A stretch of DNA of 64,000 nucleotides from Streptomyces marispadix. Lineage in GTDB: Bacteria > Actinomycetota > Actinomycetes > Streptomycetales > Streptomycetaceae. Position numbers and translations under genes: made by a program. The notes under the pieces were generated by a model, which made no database searches, was not told the DNA's origin, and was given only the letters and a program-made list of their open reading frames with translations. Shown here in pieces: positions 50,774 to 59,363 of the stretch; position 1 is the first letter of the stretch; each line of letters starts with the position of its first letter. The stretch covers positions 6,066,001-6,130,000 of the forward strand of contig NZ_JAKWJU010000002.1 of assembly GCF_022524345.1 (NCBI RefSeq). Reading direction: 5' to 3'.

Positions 50774-51162
50774 ATGAGAAGACAGCAGCCGTTAGAGGAG
50801 CCGTGGCTCGACGACGACGCGGGGCGGTTGATCCGCCCCTACACCGTCAGCAACGGACGTACGAAACCCTCGGCCCAGTTCGACCTGCTGACCATGGTGA
50901 TGGCGACCGGAGACCGGCCCCACAGCTATCTCGGCCCGGACCACAGCCATGTACTGAAACTCTGCGGCGGTCCCGTCTCCGTGGCCGAGATCGCCGCACA
51001 GATAGCCCAGCCCGCAGTGGTCACCAAGGTGCTGCTGTCCGACCTGGTGGGGACTGCGGAGCGATCACTTCGCGTGCTCCGGGACGTGCGCCGCTGGGCA
51101 ACGACCCGACCGATCGACAACTGCTGGAGGCGGTGCTGGATGGGCTCCGTAGACGACTCTGA
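50774..51162 (+). pseudogene. cvnC: Conservon 2 cvnC, frameshifted at a G run
   Basis: A DUF742 gene whose frame is correct through KVLLSDLV and then shifts at GGGG (51049-51052). The expected ending (DCGAITSRAPG... DRQLLEAVLDGLRRRL and stop 51160-51162) lies in a second frame; adding one G or losing two restores it, giving 128-129 residues. As read, the frame continues past the lost stop into cvnD as one 323-codon CvnC-CvnD fusion. Codon 7 is TTA (50792-50794). It overlaps the cvnD start by 23 bases, as conservon 1 does by 20. Confidence 0.75.
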
Positions 51163-51745
51163 GGCGAGCCGTGCCGATCCGTTCCCTACCGCGCTGAAAA
51201 TCCTCATCGCCGGCGGCTTCGGCGTCGGCAAGACGACGTTCGTCGGCGCGGTGAGCGAGATCGAGCCACTCAGTACGGAGGAACTGCTGACCCAGGTCAG
51301 TGCTGCCACCGACAGCCTGGAGGGCGTCGAGGACAAGGCCACCACGACCGTGGCCATGGACTTCGGGCGCATCACCCTCAGCGCCGAGCACATGCTCTAT
51401 CTCTTCGGTACGCCGGGCCAGGAACGGTTCTGGTTCATGTGGAACGAGCTGTCCGAGGGCGCGCTGGGCGCCGTCGTGCTCGCCGACACCCGGCGCCTCG
51501 AACACTGCTTCGCCGCCGTGGACTTCTTCGAACGGCGCGGCATCACCTTCATCGTCGCGGTCAACGAGTTCGACAACTCCTACCGCTACGAACCCGACGA
51601 AGTACGCGCCGCGATCGACCTCAAACCCGATGTGCCGGTGGTGCTCTGCGACGCCCGGCAGTCGAGTTCGGGCACGCAGGTTCTCGTCTCACTTGTCCAG
51701 CATCTGATCAACACGAGGAGCTTCCATGGCACCGATGTCGTATGA
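51140..51745 (+). CDS. cvnD: Conservon 2 GTPase CvnD
   Basis: A 201-residue conservon GTPase with an intact P-loop GGFGVGKTT near 27, the FGTPGQERFWFMW switch near 91 and VAVNEFDN near 136. It closely parallels CvnD of conservon 1. The ATG at 51140 lies inside cvnC; because cvnC is frameshifted, the same frame also continues from the cvnC start. The end overlaps the GAF gene by 20 bases. Confidence 0.9.
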   Translation: MGSVDDSEASRADPFPTALKILIAGGFGVGKTTFVGAVSEIEPLSTEELLTQVSAATDSLEGVEDKATTTVAMDFGRITLSAEHMLYLFGTPGQERFWFMWNELSEGALGAVVLADTRRLEHCFAAVDFFERRGITFIVAVNEFDNSYRYEPDEVRAAIDLKPDVPVVLCDARQSSSGTQVLVSLVQHLINTRSFHGTDVV

Positions 51746-52304
51746 CCCCACCAGCCATCTGCTGCTGACACCGGAGGACAGGGAGGCGCCGAACAGGGTC
51801 GTGCGGCTGCGGGAGTTGGGCCTCGGCGACGCTCCCGTGCCAGAGTTCGACGACTTCGCACGTCAGCTCGCGCGGGTCACCGGTGCCCCGTACGCGATGG
51901 TCAACTTCATCGACGAGGACCGCCAGTACTTCGCCGGGCTGTACGCGCCCGGGGCCGACCAGGCGGTCGAGCTGGACCCTTCGTCGAACGCCGGCGGCTC
52001 GGTCGGCCGTGTCATGGCCCGCGACCACGGCTACTGCCCCCATGTCATCGTGCGGCGCAAGGCGTTGGTACTGGAGGACGTCTGCGACTATCCGCGCTTC
52101 GCCGGGAACCCCGTGGTCGACGAGATCGGCATCCGCTCCTATCTGGGTGCGCCGCTGATAGACCGTACGGGCATGGCCCTCGGGACGGTGTGCGTGGTCG
52201 ACCAGGAGCCCAGGCCGTGGGGTCGGCAGGGGCTGGAGACCATCAAGTCGATGGCCGCGGACCTGGTGGAGCAGATCCACCGGCGCGAGCAGCAGGGGGC
52301 CTGA
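51726..52304 (+). CDS. GAF-domain protein closing conservon 2
   Basis: A 192-residue cytoplasmic protein with one GAF domain (about 30-185), with marks GAPYAMVNFIDEDRQYFAG, CPHVIVRRKALVLEDV, IRSYLGAPLIDRTGMALG and TVCVVDQEPRPW. GAF proteins of this type are frequent tail genes of conservons. A ligand or redox cofactor is possible but no cysteine/histidine set pinpoints it. The ATG at 51726 has GAGGAG five bases upstream and overlaps cvnD. Confidence 0.9.
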   Translation: MAPMSYDPTSHLLLTPEDREAPNRVVRLRELGLGDAPVPEFDDFARQLARVTGAPYAMVNFIDEDRQYFAGLYAPGADQAVELDPSSNAGGSVGRVMARDHGYCPHVIVRRKALVLEDVCDYPRFAGNPVVDEIGIRSYLGAPLIDRTGMALGTVCVVDQEPRPWGRQGLETIKSMAADLVEQIHRREQQGA

Positions 52305-52406
52305 GGGCGCCCGAACCCGCCCCGTACGCACGGGAGTTCGGCGTGGGCGGGCTCTGTCTGCCGGGGACTTCGGCGACTTGGCGGTCGCTGTGTGCGCCGC
52401 TTGTAC

Positions 52407-52424
52407 GGCCCGCTCCCACGGGCC
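52407..52424. terminator. Short hairpin between convergent GAF and dehydrogenase genes
   Basis: GGCCCG and CGGGCC are separated by six bases, inside a stretch with several TGTACGG repeats. The stem is only 6 bp, so this is a weak candidate. Confidence 0.35.
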
Positions 52425-52467
52425 CGCTTGTACGGGCCGCCTGTACGGCAGTCCGGCGCGGCGGGTG

Positions 52468-53670
52468 TCAGCCCGTCGGTTCGGGTTCCAGCCGCACCAG
52501 TTCGCTCAGGCGCTCGGACCAGGAGCCCTTGGCGGTGCCGAGGGCGAGCTCTCCGAGGCGCAGGCGCTGCACGTCGGAGGTGCCCGCGGGGGCGAAGATG
52601 TGGTGGGCGTCGCGGAGATAGCGCTCGACGGGCCGGTCCGTGAACAGGCCGCAGGCCGCGTGGATCTCCATGGCGTCGCGTGCGGAGTCCAGCGCGTACT
52701 CGACGTTCACGAGTTTGGCGTTCATCAACTCCGCGTCGCACGGCTGGCCTTGGTCGAGCAGATGCACCGCGTGGTAGGCGGCCAGACGTGCCGTCATCAG
52801 GCGGGACTGCATCTGTCCGAGCTTGAGCTTGATCGAGCCGAGTTCGCCCAACGGGGCGCCGTAGCGCCTGCGTTCGGCGCAGAAGGCGGAGGTCTCGTCG
52901 AGGATCGCCTGGTGGATGCCGAGTGAGACGGCGGTGAGGTTCGCGCGCCCGTAGAGGACGCTGGAGGAGTAGGCGACCGCGAGTCCGTCGCCTTCTTCGC
53001 CCAGCCGATTGGCCGCGGGCACACGGCAGTCGTCGAAGACCAGCTCGCCGAAGCTGAAGCCGTGCAGCCCCATGGCGGGGCGCTGGCTGCCGAGGGAGAA
53101 GCCGGGGGTGTCCGACTCCACGAGGAAGGCGGTGAGTCCCTTGGAGCCTTCTCCTGTGCGGACCACCACGCCGTGCAGGTCGCCGACGTGGGAGTTGCCG
53201 ACGTAGACCTTGCTGCCGTTGAGGATGTAGTCGTCGCCGTCACGCACGGCGGAGGAGGTCATTCCGAGTACGTGGCCGCCGGACTCGGGCTCTGTCACGG
53301 CTATGGTCGGCAGGCAGTCGCCCGAGGCAATTGCTGGCAGCCAGGTTTTCTTTTGCTCCTCGTTGCCAAAGTGAATGATCTTTGCCACGCCGAGCTGTGA
53401 GGCCTGGACCATCGCGCCCATCGCGCCGCTCACACGGGACAGTTCCTCGATCACCACGGTCTTGCCGAGGTGGCCCACGCCCATGCCTCCGTATCCGGGC
53501 GGCACGGTGGCCCCGATCCAGCCCTGGCGGGCGATCAGGCGGGACAGTCCCACGGATGCGGTGCGGGCCTCCTCCATCTCCGCTATCCGGGGTTTGACCT
53601 CGGTGTCCGCGAACTCCCGGACCGCCGCGCGTAATTCCTCGTGACGATGGTCCGTGAAGTAGCGTTCCAT
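52468..53670 (-). CDS. Acyl-CoA dehydrogenase
   Basis: A 400-residue FAD acyl-CoA dehydrogenase. The FAD/substrate strand AVTEPESGGHVLGMTSSAV is near 126, YGRANLTAVSLGIHQAIL is near 235 and the C-terminal RDAHHIFAPAGTSDVQRL is near 360. The catalytic base is not obvious from sequence alone, so chain specificity is open. Codon 13 is TTA (53632-53634). A patch near 53300-53390 uses many A/T-ending codons (TTT, AAA, ATT, CCA), unlike its neighbours. The ATG at 53670 is the natural start; longer readings are not protein-like. Convergent with the GAF gene. Confidence 0.9.
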   Translation of the reverse strand: MERYFTDHRHEELRAAVREFADTEVKPRIAEMEEARTASVGLSRLIARQGWIGATVPPGYGGMGVGHLGKTVVIEELSRVSGAMGAMVQASQLGVAKIIHFGNEEQKKTWLPAIASGDCLPTIAVTEPESGGHVLGMTSSAVRDGDDYILNGSKVYVGNSHVGDLHGVVVRTGEGSKGLTAFLVESDTPGFSLGSQRPAMGLHGFSFGELVFDDCRVPAANRLGEEGDGLAVAYSSSVLYGRANLTAVSLGIHQAILDETSAFCAERRRYGAPLGELGSIKLKLGQMQSRLMTARLAAYHAVHLLDQGQPCDAELMNAKLVNVEYALDSARDAMEIHAACGLFTDRPVERYLRDAHHIFAPAGTSDVQRLRLGELALGTAKGSWSERLSELVRLEPEPTG

Positions 53671-54307
53671 GACGAGCCCTTCTCCGCGGTGTGATTCCGC
53701 TTCCGGTTCGGTGGAGGTCCTGCATCGGTTTGTGACCCGCCCCTGGCATAGGCCGATCGCATTATCCTCCATCGTCGCGCTCCCAGTTCAAGATCGTCAG
53801 ATCGTTTTGGCCGAAACCCTCCCTCCTGCAATCCCAACTGGCTTGTGTGACGGGGCACACAGGCCGGCCGCGGGCCGGAGTATGCGGGGGGCACCCCGCC
53901 AGCATTACCCACTGGCATAGCATCGTCACCGGTTGCGGTCAGCATTTCCTGTCGATTGGCGGCAAGTCGACACCTCGGGTGCCGATGAGGATTCGTGAGT
54001 ATCCGATGGAGATCGTCGGACTGTGTCGCGGTTTGTGCTGCCTGGTGGCGCTGTGCACCTGCTCTAAGGGACATCGCGTGCATCGCACCACCGGCGTGTG
54101 CGGCGCATGCGCCCGGGGTGCCACGGCTGACGCGCGCCGCGAGGCCGGGCGAGTCCGCTCCCACGCAAACGATGCGGCCCCGACTCCCGTACGAGTAGCG
54201 GCAGTACGCAACCCGCGAGACGTACGCCGACTGCGCGTGCTGTACGGACTCTCATCCCGCCGGGCCCGTCGCCCCGCCCCCCGCCCGCGGGCGGCGAGTC
54301 GCCCCCG
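53671..54307. other. 637-bp divergent region
   Basis: Between the acyl-CoA dehydrogenase and the alpha/beta hydrolase. It is less GC-rich than the genes. A rightward open frame from ATG 53985 contains the Cys-rich run LCRGLCCLVALCTC (from about 54024), but it has no ribosome site and runs into the hydrolase gene. No other feature is evident. Confidence 0.4.
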
Positions 54308-55324
54308 GTGACCTTCACTCAGAACGCACCGGACAGTACGGTTCCGTCTGCAAGTGACAGCCGAGGCGAGGAGGCAGAGAGCGTGGGCGGCGTACGGCAG
54401 GACCACACGACGGCAGCGGACGGCACCCTCCTCGCCACCTACACCTGGCACCCCGACGACGCCGAAGGCGCCGGAAGACTGCCCCGTGCCCTCGTCCAGA
54501 TCGCACACGGCGCCGCCGAACACGCCCAGCGCTACGACCGGTTCGCCCGCTTCCTGGGCCGCTTCGGATACACCGTCGTAGCCTCCGACCACCGGGGCCA
54601 CGGCGCGACCGCGGAGCACACCGGCGGATACGGCGTGGTGGGGGAGAGCGGATGGCGTGCCACGGTCGACGACCTCAAGGCCGTCGGCGACCGCGTGCGC
54701 GCCGAACTCCCCGACGGCACGCCCTTCGTCTTCCTCGGGCACAGCATGGGCTCACAGCTCGCCCGCGACTACGTGCAGGAGTACGGCGACGGCCTGGCCG
54801 GGCTCATCCTCTCCGGCACGTTCCGCTCACTGCCGGGCTGCGAACCGGAGACGGCGATCCGGCAGTTGGAGGGCGAGATCGACAAGGGCGGCAGGGGCGC
54901 CGTCTCGGACTTCGTGCCGGACCTCTTCAGCTCCTTCAACGACCCCTACACCCATCGCACCGGCTTCGAATGGCTCTCCCGCGACGAGGACGAGGTCGAC
55001 GTCTACGCCGGGGACGAGCGCTGCGGCTTCGCCTTCAGCGCCGGGCTCTCCCTGGACTGGGTGCTCGGCAGCCGTAAGATCAACGACCCCGAGCAGCTCG
55101 GGCGCATCCCGCGCGACCTGCCCGTGCACATCGCCGTGGGCGACCGGGACCCGTGCAACCAGGGCATGACGCTCGTCTACGAACTCCTGGAGGACTTCCG
55201 CTACTTGGGGATGCGCGACCTCACGTGGAAGGCGTATGCGGACGCCCGTCACGAGATCCTCAACGAGACGAACCGCGACGAGGTGCACAGCGATCTGCTT
55301 CAGTGGCTCAACGCGCATGTGTGA
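54308..55324 (+). CDS. Alpha/beta hydrolase (monoacylglycerol lipase / serine aminopeptidase type)
   Basis: A 338-residue cytoplasmic hydrolase of the S33/Hydrolase_4 group. HGAAEHAQRYDRFARFL near 65 forms the oxyanion region, the nucleophile elbow is GHSMGS near 142, and the acid and base are in VGDRDPC near 275 and ADARHEI near 312. It has monoacylglycerol-lipase-like features, but the substrate is unproven. The first 30 residues are a disordered acidic extension. It starts at GTG 54308; the frame before it is unlikely to be coding. Stand-alone gene. Confidence 0.9.
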   Translation: MTFTQNAPDSTVPSASDSRGEEAESVGGVRQDHTTAADGTLLATYTWHPDDAEGAGRLPRALVQIAHGAAEHAQRYDRFARFLGRFGYTVVASDHRGHGATAEHTGGYGVVGESGWRATVDDLKAVGDRVRAELPDGTPFVFLGHSMGSQLARDYVQEYGDGLAGLILSGTFRSLPGCEPETAIRQLEGEIDKGGRGAVSDFVPDLFSSFNDPYTHRTGFEWLSRDEDEVDVYAGDERCGFAFSAGLSLDWVLGSRKINDPEQLGRIPRDLPVHIAVGDRDPCNQGMTLVYELLEDFRYLGMRDLTWKAYADARHEILNETNRDEVHSDLLQWLNAHV

Positions 55325-55406
55325 GCGGCGCGTCGGCTGACCGGCGCAACGGCCGCCGTGGGGACGGCCGTCGGGGCAGGGCGCACCGAAGGCGGCCCCG
55401 CCCGGC

Positions 55407-57644
55407 TCACGGCAGTACGGCGAAGCCCTGCTGGAAGCTGGAGGGCGGGCCGGGGCGTGCGTAGTACCAGCCCTGAGCGGTGTCGCAGCCCAAGTCCCGG
55501 AGTTTCGACGCCTGATGCTCGGTCTCCACGCCCTCCACGGTCACGGCGAGGCCCAGCGCGTGCGCGAGGGTCACGATCCCCTCGACGAAGGTGACGTCGG
55601 CCGGGTCGGCGGGGTGCTGCTGGAGCCCCTGGGTGAACGAGCGGTCCAACTTCAGCGTGGTGGCGGGCAGTCGGCGCAGATTGGCGAGGTTGGAGTAGCC
55701 GGTGCCGAAGTCGTCGAGCGCGATCTCCACGCCCAGCTCGGCGAGTTGGCGCAGCGGCTTCAGCTCGTCCTCGTCGGCGCCGATCAGCGCGCTCTCCGTC
55801 ACCTCCAGGCAGAGCGAGGAGGGTTCCATGCCCGCCGCCTCCAGCACGGCCACCGTGTCCGGCACCAGATCGGGGTGGTGGAGCTGGCGGGGCGAGAGGT
55901 TGACGTTCACCCGCAGCGGCCTGAAGTCGCCTCCAGCGCCGCTTGTGCCCGCGGACTTCCCCTTGCCTTTGCCCTTGCCGTTCGACTTCGCCTTCGCCCT
56001 CGTCTCGGCGCTGCGCTCCTCGTGCCAGGCGCATGCCTGCCGCACGGCCTGCTCCAGCACCCAGCGGCCCAACGGGACGATGAGACCGGTGTGTTCGGCG
56101 AGCGGGATGAACCGGTCGGGGCCCAGCAGACCGTGCACCGGGTGCTTCCAGCGCACCAGGGCCTCCGCGCCGTCGATGTGTCCGTCGCTCATGCGGATGA
56201 GCGGCTGGTACTCCAGGAAGAACTCGTCGCGCTCCAGCGCCGTCGGCAGCCGGTTGGTCAGGCTGTGCCGGTCGATGGCGCGTGCGTCGGAGTCGGGGTC
56301 AGCCAGTTCGTAGCGGTTGCCGCCGGCGTCCTTCGCCCGGTACATCGTGATGTCCGCGCTGCGCATGACGTCCTCGGGGCGCAGCTCGCCGCTCGGGCCC
56401 TCGACGATGCCGATGCTCGCCCGTACCGACAGCTCACGCCCGTCGACGCCGATGGGTGTCGCCAGCGCGGCCAGCACCTGACGGGCCAGCTCGGCGACCT
56501 CCTCCGGGCCGGTGGGGTCGGTGAACAGCGCCGCGAACTCGTCGCCTCCGATGCGGGCAACGAGGTGGCCCGAGCCCGCGGTGCAGGACTGCAGGCGCTC
56601 GGCGACGGCGATGAGCAACTGGTCGCCGACGGCGTGGCCGAGGCTGTCGTTGACGGCCTTGAAGCCGTCGATGTCGAGATAGCACAGCCCGAACCGCTTC
56701 ACGTCGCCGCTCGCGGAGAGCAGCCGGTCCAGACGCTCCGCGAACAGGGTGCGATTGGGCAGCCCCGTCAGCTCGTCGTGCGTGGCCTCGTAGCGCAGCC
56801 GCAGATGCAGCAGGCGCCGCTCGGTGATGTCCTCCAGCAGCGCGAGCTGGTACTTGGGTTCGCCGTCGGCGTCGCGCAGCAGCGAGACGGTGAGGTTGGT
56901 CCACAGCACCGTGCCGTCGGGGCGGTGGTACGGCTTCTCCACACGGAAATGGTCGCGCTCGCCGCGCACCAACTGCCGGTGCATACGCCAGACTTGGGGC
57001 GCGTCGTCGGGGTGCACCCACTCGTTGACGTTGCGTCGGCGCATCTCCTCCTCGGAGCGCCCGAACATCTTGGCGAGCGCCCCGTTGGCGTCCCGGATAC
57101 GGCCGTCCATGTCCGCGATGGAGATGCCGATGGTGGCACCGTTGAACACCGCGCGGAAGCGCGTCTCACTGGCGTGCAGCGCCTCCTCGACCGCGGTCTG
57201 CGCGGCGAGTGCGGCCCTGGAGAGGGCCTCCTGCTCGCTGAGGGTGCGGTCGCGCAGAGCCCGGGTGAAGCCCGCCGCGATGGAGTGCTGTAGCCGGGAG
57301 CAGCGGGCGCGTGCCTCGTCCACGTCCAGCGTGCTGGTCTCCGGATCGCGTCCGTAGAGCACCAGATAGGAGTCGATGACGCCGAGCAGATGCGGCAGGG
57401 CGTCGGGACTGGTGCAGTGGCCGTCCACGAGCGCGGCGCCCACCTCGCGCCCGACGGCGGGCGTGAAGGGGTGTGCGTGCAGCGCGTCGCAGAGCTGTAC
57501 GGCCAACGGGTAGAGGTAGTCCTCCAGTTCGGCACGCGTCATGGAGGTCTGCGTCACCGGGTACACGGCGCGGCTCCAGATGGTCGCGAAGCGCCGTAGT
57601 CCGTCGTTCTCGAGCCGTTCGGGCTCGTGCGGCCCCGAACTCAC
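55407..57644 (-). CDS. PAS-GGDEF-EAL protein (cyclic di-GMP synthesis/breakdown)
   Basis: A 745-residue protein with an N-terminal helical region (1-150), a PAS domain (about 155-275), GGDEF (about 285-445) and EAL (about 460-745). The cyclase site IGGDEFA is intact, but the upstream inhibitory RxxD is absent (GSGH). The EAL site looks complete: EALVRW, DDFGTGYSN, LKLDRSF, EGVET and QGWYY. A Lys/Gly-rich insertion with GKGKGKGK lies in the EAL domain near 540-560. Both activities are therefore possible. The GTG start overlaps the methyltransferase stop, so it is coupled to it. Confidence 0.93.
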   Translation of the reverse strand: MSSGPHEPERLENDGLRRFATIWSRAVYPVTQTSMTRAELEDYLYPLAVQLCDALHAHPFTPAVGREVGAALVDGHCTSPDALPHLLGVIDSYLVLYGRDPETSTLDVDEARARCSRLQHSIAAGFTRALRDRTLSEQEALSRAALAAQTAVEEALHASETRFRAVFNGATIGISIADMDGRIRDANGALAKMFGRSEEEMRRRNVNEWVHPDDAPQVWRMHRQLVRGERDHFRVEKPYHRPDGTVLWTNLTVSLLRDADGEPKYQLALLEDITERRLLHLRLRYEATHDELTGLPNRTLFAERLDRLLSASGDVKRFGLCYLDIDGFKAVNDSLGHAVGDQLLIAVAERLQSCTAGSGHLVARIGGDEFAALFTDPTGPEEVAELARQVLAALATPIGVDGRELSVRASIGIVEGPSGELRPEDVMRSADITMYRAKDAGGNRYELADPDSDARAIDRHSLTNRLPTALERDEFFLEYQPLIRMSDGHIDGAEALVRWKHPVHGLLGPDRFIPLAEHTGLIVPLGRWVLEQAVRQACAWHEERSAETRAKAKSNGKGKGKGKSAGTSGAGGDFRPLRVNVNLSPRQLHHPDLVPDTVAVLEAAGMEPSSLCLEVTESALIGADEDELKPLRQLAELGVEIALDDFGTGYSNLANLRRLPATTLKLDRSFTQGLQQHPADPADVTFVEGIVTLAHALGLAVTVEGVETEHQASKLRDLGCDTAQGWYYARPGPPSSFQQGFAVLP

Positions 57645-58489
57645 CCGAGGCTTCCCGCCTTGCGGCCCACCCCTGCGTACCCGCTGAGGAGGAGGGGGTC
57701 CGCCGTCTCCGGCATGTCCTCGGGACGCCAGCGCGGCAGCGGTACGACACCGGGCTCGACGAGGTCGAAGCCGTCGAAGAACTGCTTGATCTCGGAGCGG
57801 CTGCGTGTGATCAGTGGTGAACTCGTCTGTCTGTACACGTCGCGTACCTCTGCTCCGACGCTGCGCATGGGGCCCTCGTCGGCCGAACTGTGCGACACCA
57901 CAAGGAGACTGCCGGGCGCCAGCGAGTCGGAGATCTCCCGCACGGTCTTCCAGGGGTCGTCCTTGTCCTCCACGAAGTGCAGCAGCGCGACCAGCAGCAG
58001 CGCCACCGGCCGGTCGAGGTCCAGCAGGCGGTCCACCTCGGCGCTGTAGAGGATGTCCTGCGGGGAGCGGAAGTCAGCCGAGACGACGTCGGCGCGGTCG
58101 TTGCCTTCGAGCACGGCGCGGCTGTGGGCCACGGCCACGGGGTCGTTGTCGACGTAGACGACGCGGGCCGACTCGTCGGCGCGCTGGGCCACTTCGTGTA
58201 CGTTGCCGAAGGTCGGTATGCCCGAGCCGATGTCGAGGAACTGGGTCACGCCTTCGCCGATCGCAAAACGGATGGCCCGGCGCATGAAGGCACGATTCGC
58301 CTGGATGATTTTCGGAAGCCCCGGCCAGGCCTCTATGGCCCGCTGCCCGGCTTCCCTGTCCACCTCGAAGTTGTGCGAGCCGCCCAGATAGTAGTCGTAC
58401 ATCCGGGACACGCTCGGCACCGTCAGGTCTATCCCCTGCGGGGCCCAGGCAGGACGTTCCATCCGGGTCTCCAGCTCGTTCAATTCCAC
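57641..58489 (-). CDS. SAM-dependent methyltransferase (Methyltransf_19/DUF574)
   Basis: A cytoplasmic methyltransferase of 282 residues of the actinobacterial DUF574 family. Marks: YDYYLGGSHNFEVDREAG near 31, QFLDIGSGIPTFGNVHEV near 83 for the SAM site, and VVYVDNDPVAVAHSRAVL near 109. Targets are unknown for the family. Coupled to the GGDEF-EAL gene (GTGA), which suggests they are expressed together. GTG start at 58489; the frame upstream of it is not protein-like. Confidence 0.9.
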   Translation of the reverse strand: MELNELETRMERPAWAPQGIDLTVPSVSRMYDYYLGGSHNFEVDREAGQRAIEAWPGLPKIIQANRAFMRRAIRFAIGEGVTQFLDIGSGIPTFGNVHEVAQRADESARVVYVDNDPVAVAHSRAVLEGNDRADVVSADFRSPQDILYSAEVDRLLDLDRPVALLLVALLHFVEDKDDPWKTVREISDSLAPGSLLVVSHSSADEGPMRSVGAEVRDVYRQTSSPLITRSRSEIKQFFDGFDLVEPGVVPLPRWRPEDMPETADPLLLSGYAGVGRKAGSLG

Positions 58490-58976
58490 GGCTCTTGCCG
58501 TCGGGTCATGAGGCTACTGACAGGAGCGGGGCAGTTGGAAGGAATCGGTGCCTCCAGGGCTTGATCTTGCCCCGCCGGTACGGGAGTTTCCGGGGCATAG
58601 CACATCGGCAATTCACCCCCGGCCGGATGAGGCCCCCGAGAACGGCACGAACTGTCAGGCCCCGCACCTGCGTTGGCTTCAGCGGGTCCGGCGGCGCGGG
58701 TCGCGTCGCGCGGATGAATGGCACCGTAACCCCCTTCGGTACGTGAGCGCTCAATAACGGCGGACCTTCTGCGCGAATCCCGTACGAGCCGGACCCTGGG
58801 ACGGCGCCTGGAGGGTGCGGGGCCGGTCGCGCCCGGGGCGATCCGGCGTCGCCTGCGCGTGCTCCGGCCGTTTCCGTCGGGTGCCGGCCGTTTCCGTCGA
58901 CTCGGCGGTGATACCCGGACGTTCGGGAGCGGCGTGCCCCGGCGCGCCGCCGAAGCCGGGCGAGAGGAAGACGATC
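58490..58976. other. Divergent intergenic region, 487 bp
   Basis: Between the methyltransferase and the DUF2180 gene. It holds a 16-bp direct repeat (see next entry) and an AATAAC patch near 58750. Other open frames are GC artefacts. Confidence 0.45.
58864..58899. repeat. Exact 16-bp direct repeat upstream of DUF2180 gene
   Basis: CCGGCCGTTTCCGTCG occurs at 58864-58879 and 58884-58899, a 20-bp period (two helical turns). It is placed 78 bases before the DUF2180 start, as activator or repressor sites often are. Confidence 0.6.
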
Positions 58977-59177
58977 ATGAACTGCTACGACTGCCTGACG
59001 CGGCAGGAGATCAGCGCGGCGGTGGCGGTGTGCACCCGCTGCGGAGCGGGACTCTGCCTGGACCACGCGCATGTCGCGCCGCAGATGGTGCATGAGGCCG
59101 CCGGTACGGGCAGGTCCACGCACAGCCACAACGCACGCAGGCTGACCTGCGGTGTGTGCCACGAGGCCGAGATCTGA
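58977..59177 (+). CDS. DUF2180 family small zinc-ribbon-like protein
   Basis: A 66-residue Cys/His-rich protein (MNCYDC, CTRCGAGLCLDHAH, LTCGVCHEAE) of the DUF2180 family of actinobacteria. Pairs of CxxC and HxH suggest one or two zinc sites. The function is unknown. ATG at 58977 has GAGAGGAAG before it. Stand-alone, 187 bp before the next gene. Confidence 0.88.
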   Translation: MNCYDCLTRQEISAAVAVCTRCGAGLCLDHAHVAPQMVHEAAGTGRSTHSHNARRLTCGVCHEAEI

Positions 59178-59363
59178 GCGGCGAGTCTGAGCGGAGGGCC
59201 TGAGCGAAAGGTCTGAGGGCGTTCCCGCTCCGGGGGCGCGCTGCGGTGCGCAGCGCGTGGCGGCCGCCCTGCGGTCATGGCGCCATGGGCCGACGGCGCC
59301 GGTGACGCGCTCGCTGGAGGACACTGGAAGTGGCAGACCCGAGAGCGGGAAGAGGCGAGAGAG

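Noticed and set aside
53671..54307. Open frames of up to 267 codons in this gap
   Set aside because: They cross promoters, lack ribosome sites and have no family resemblance.
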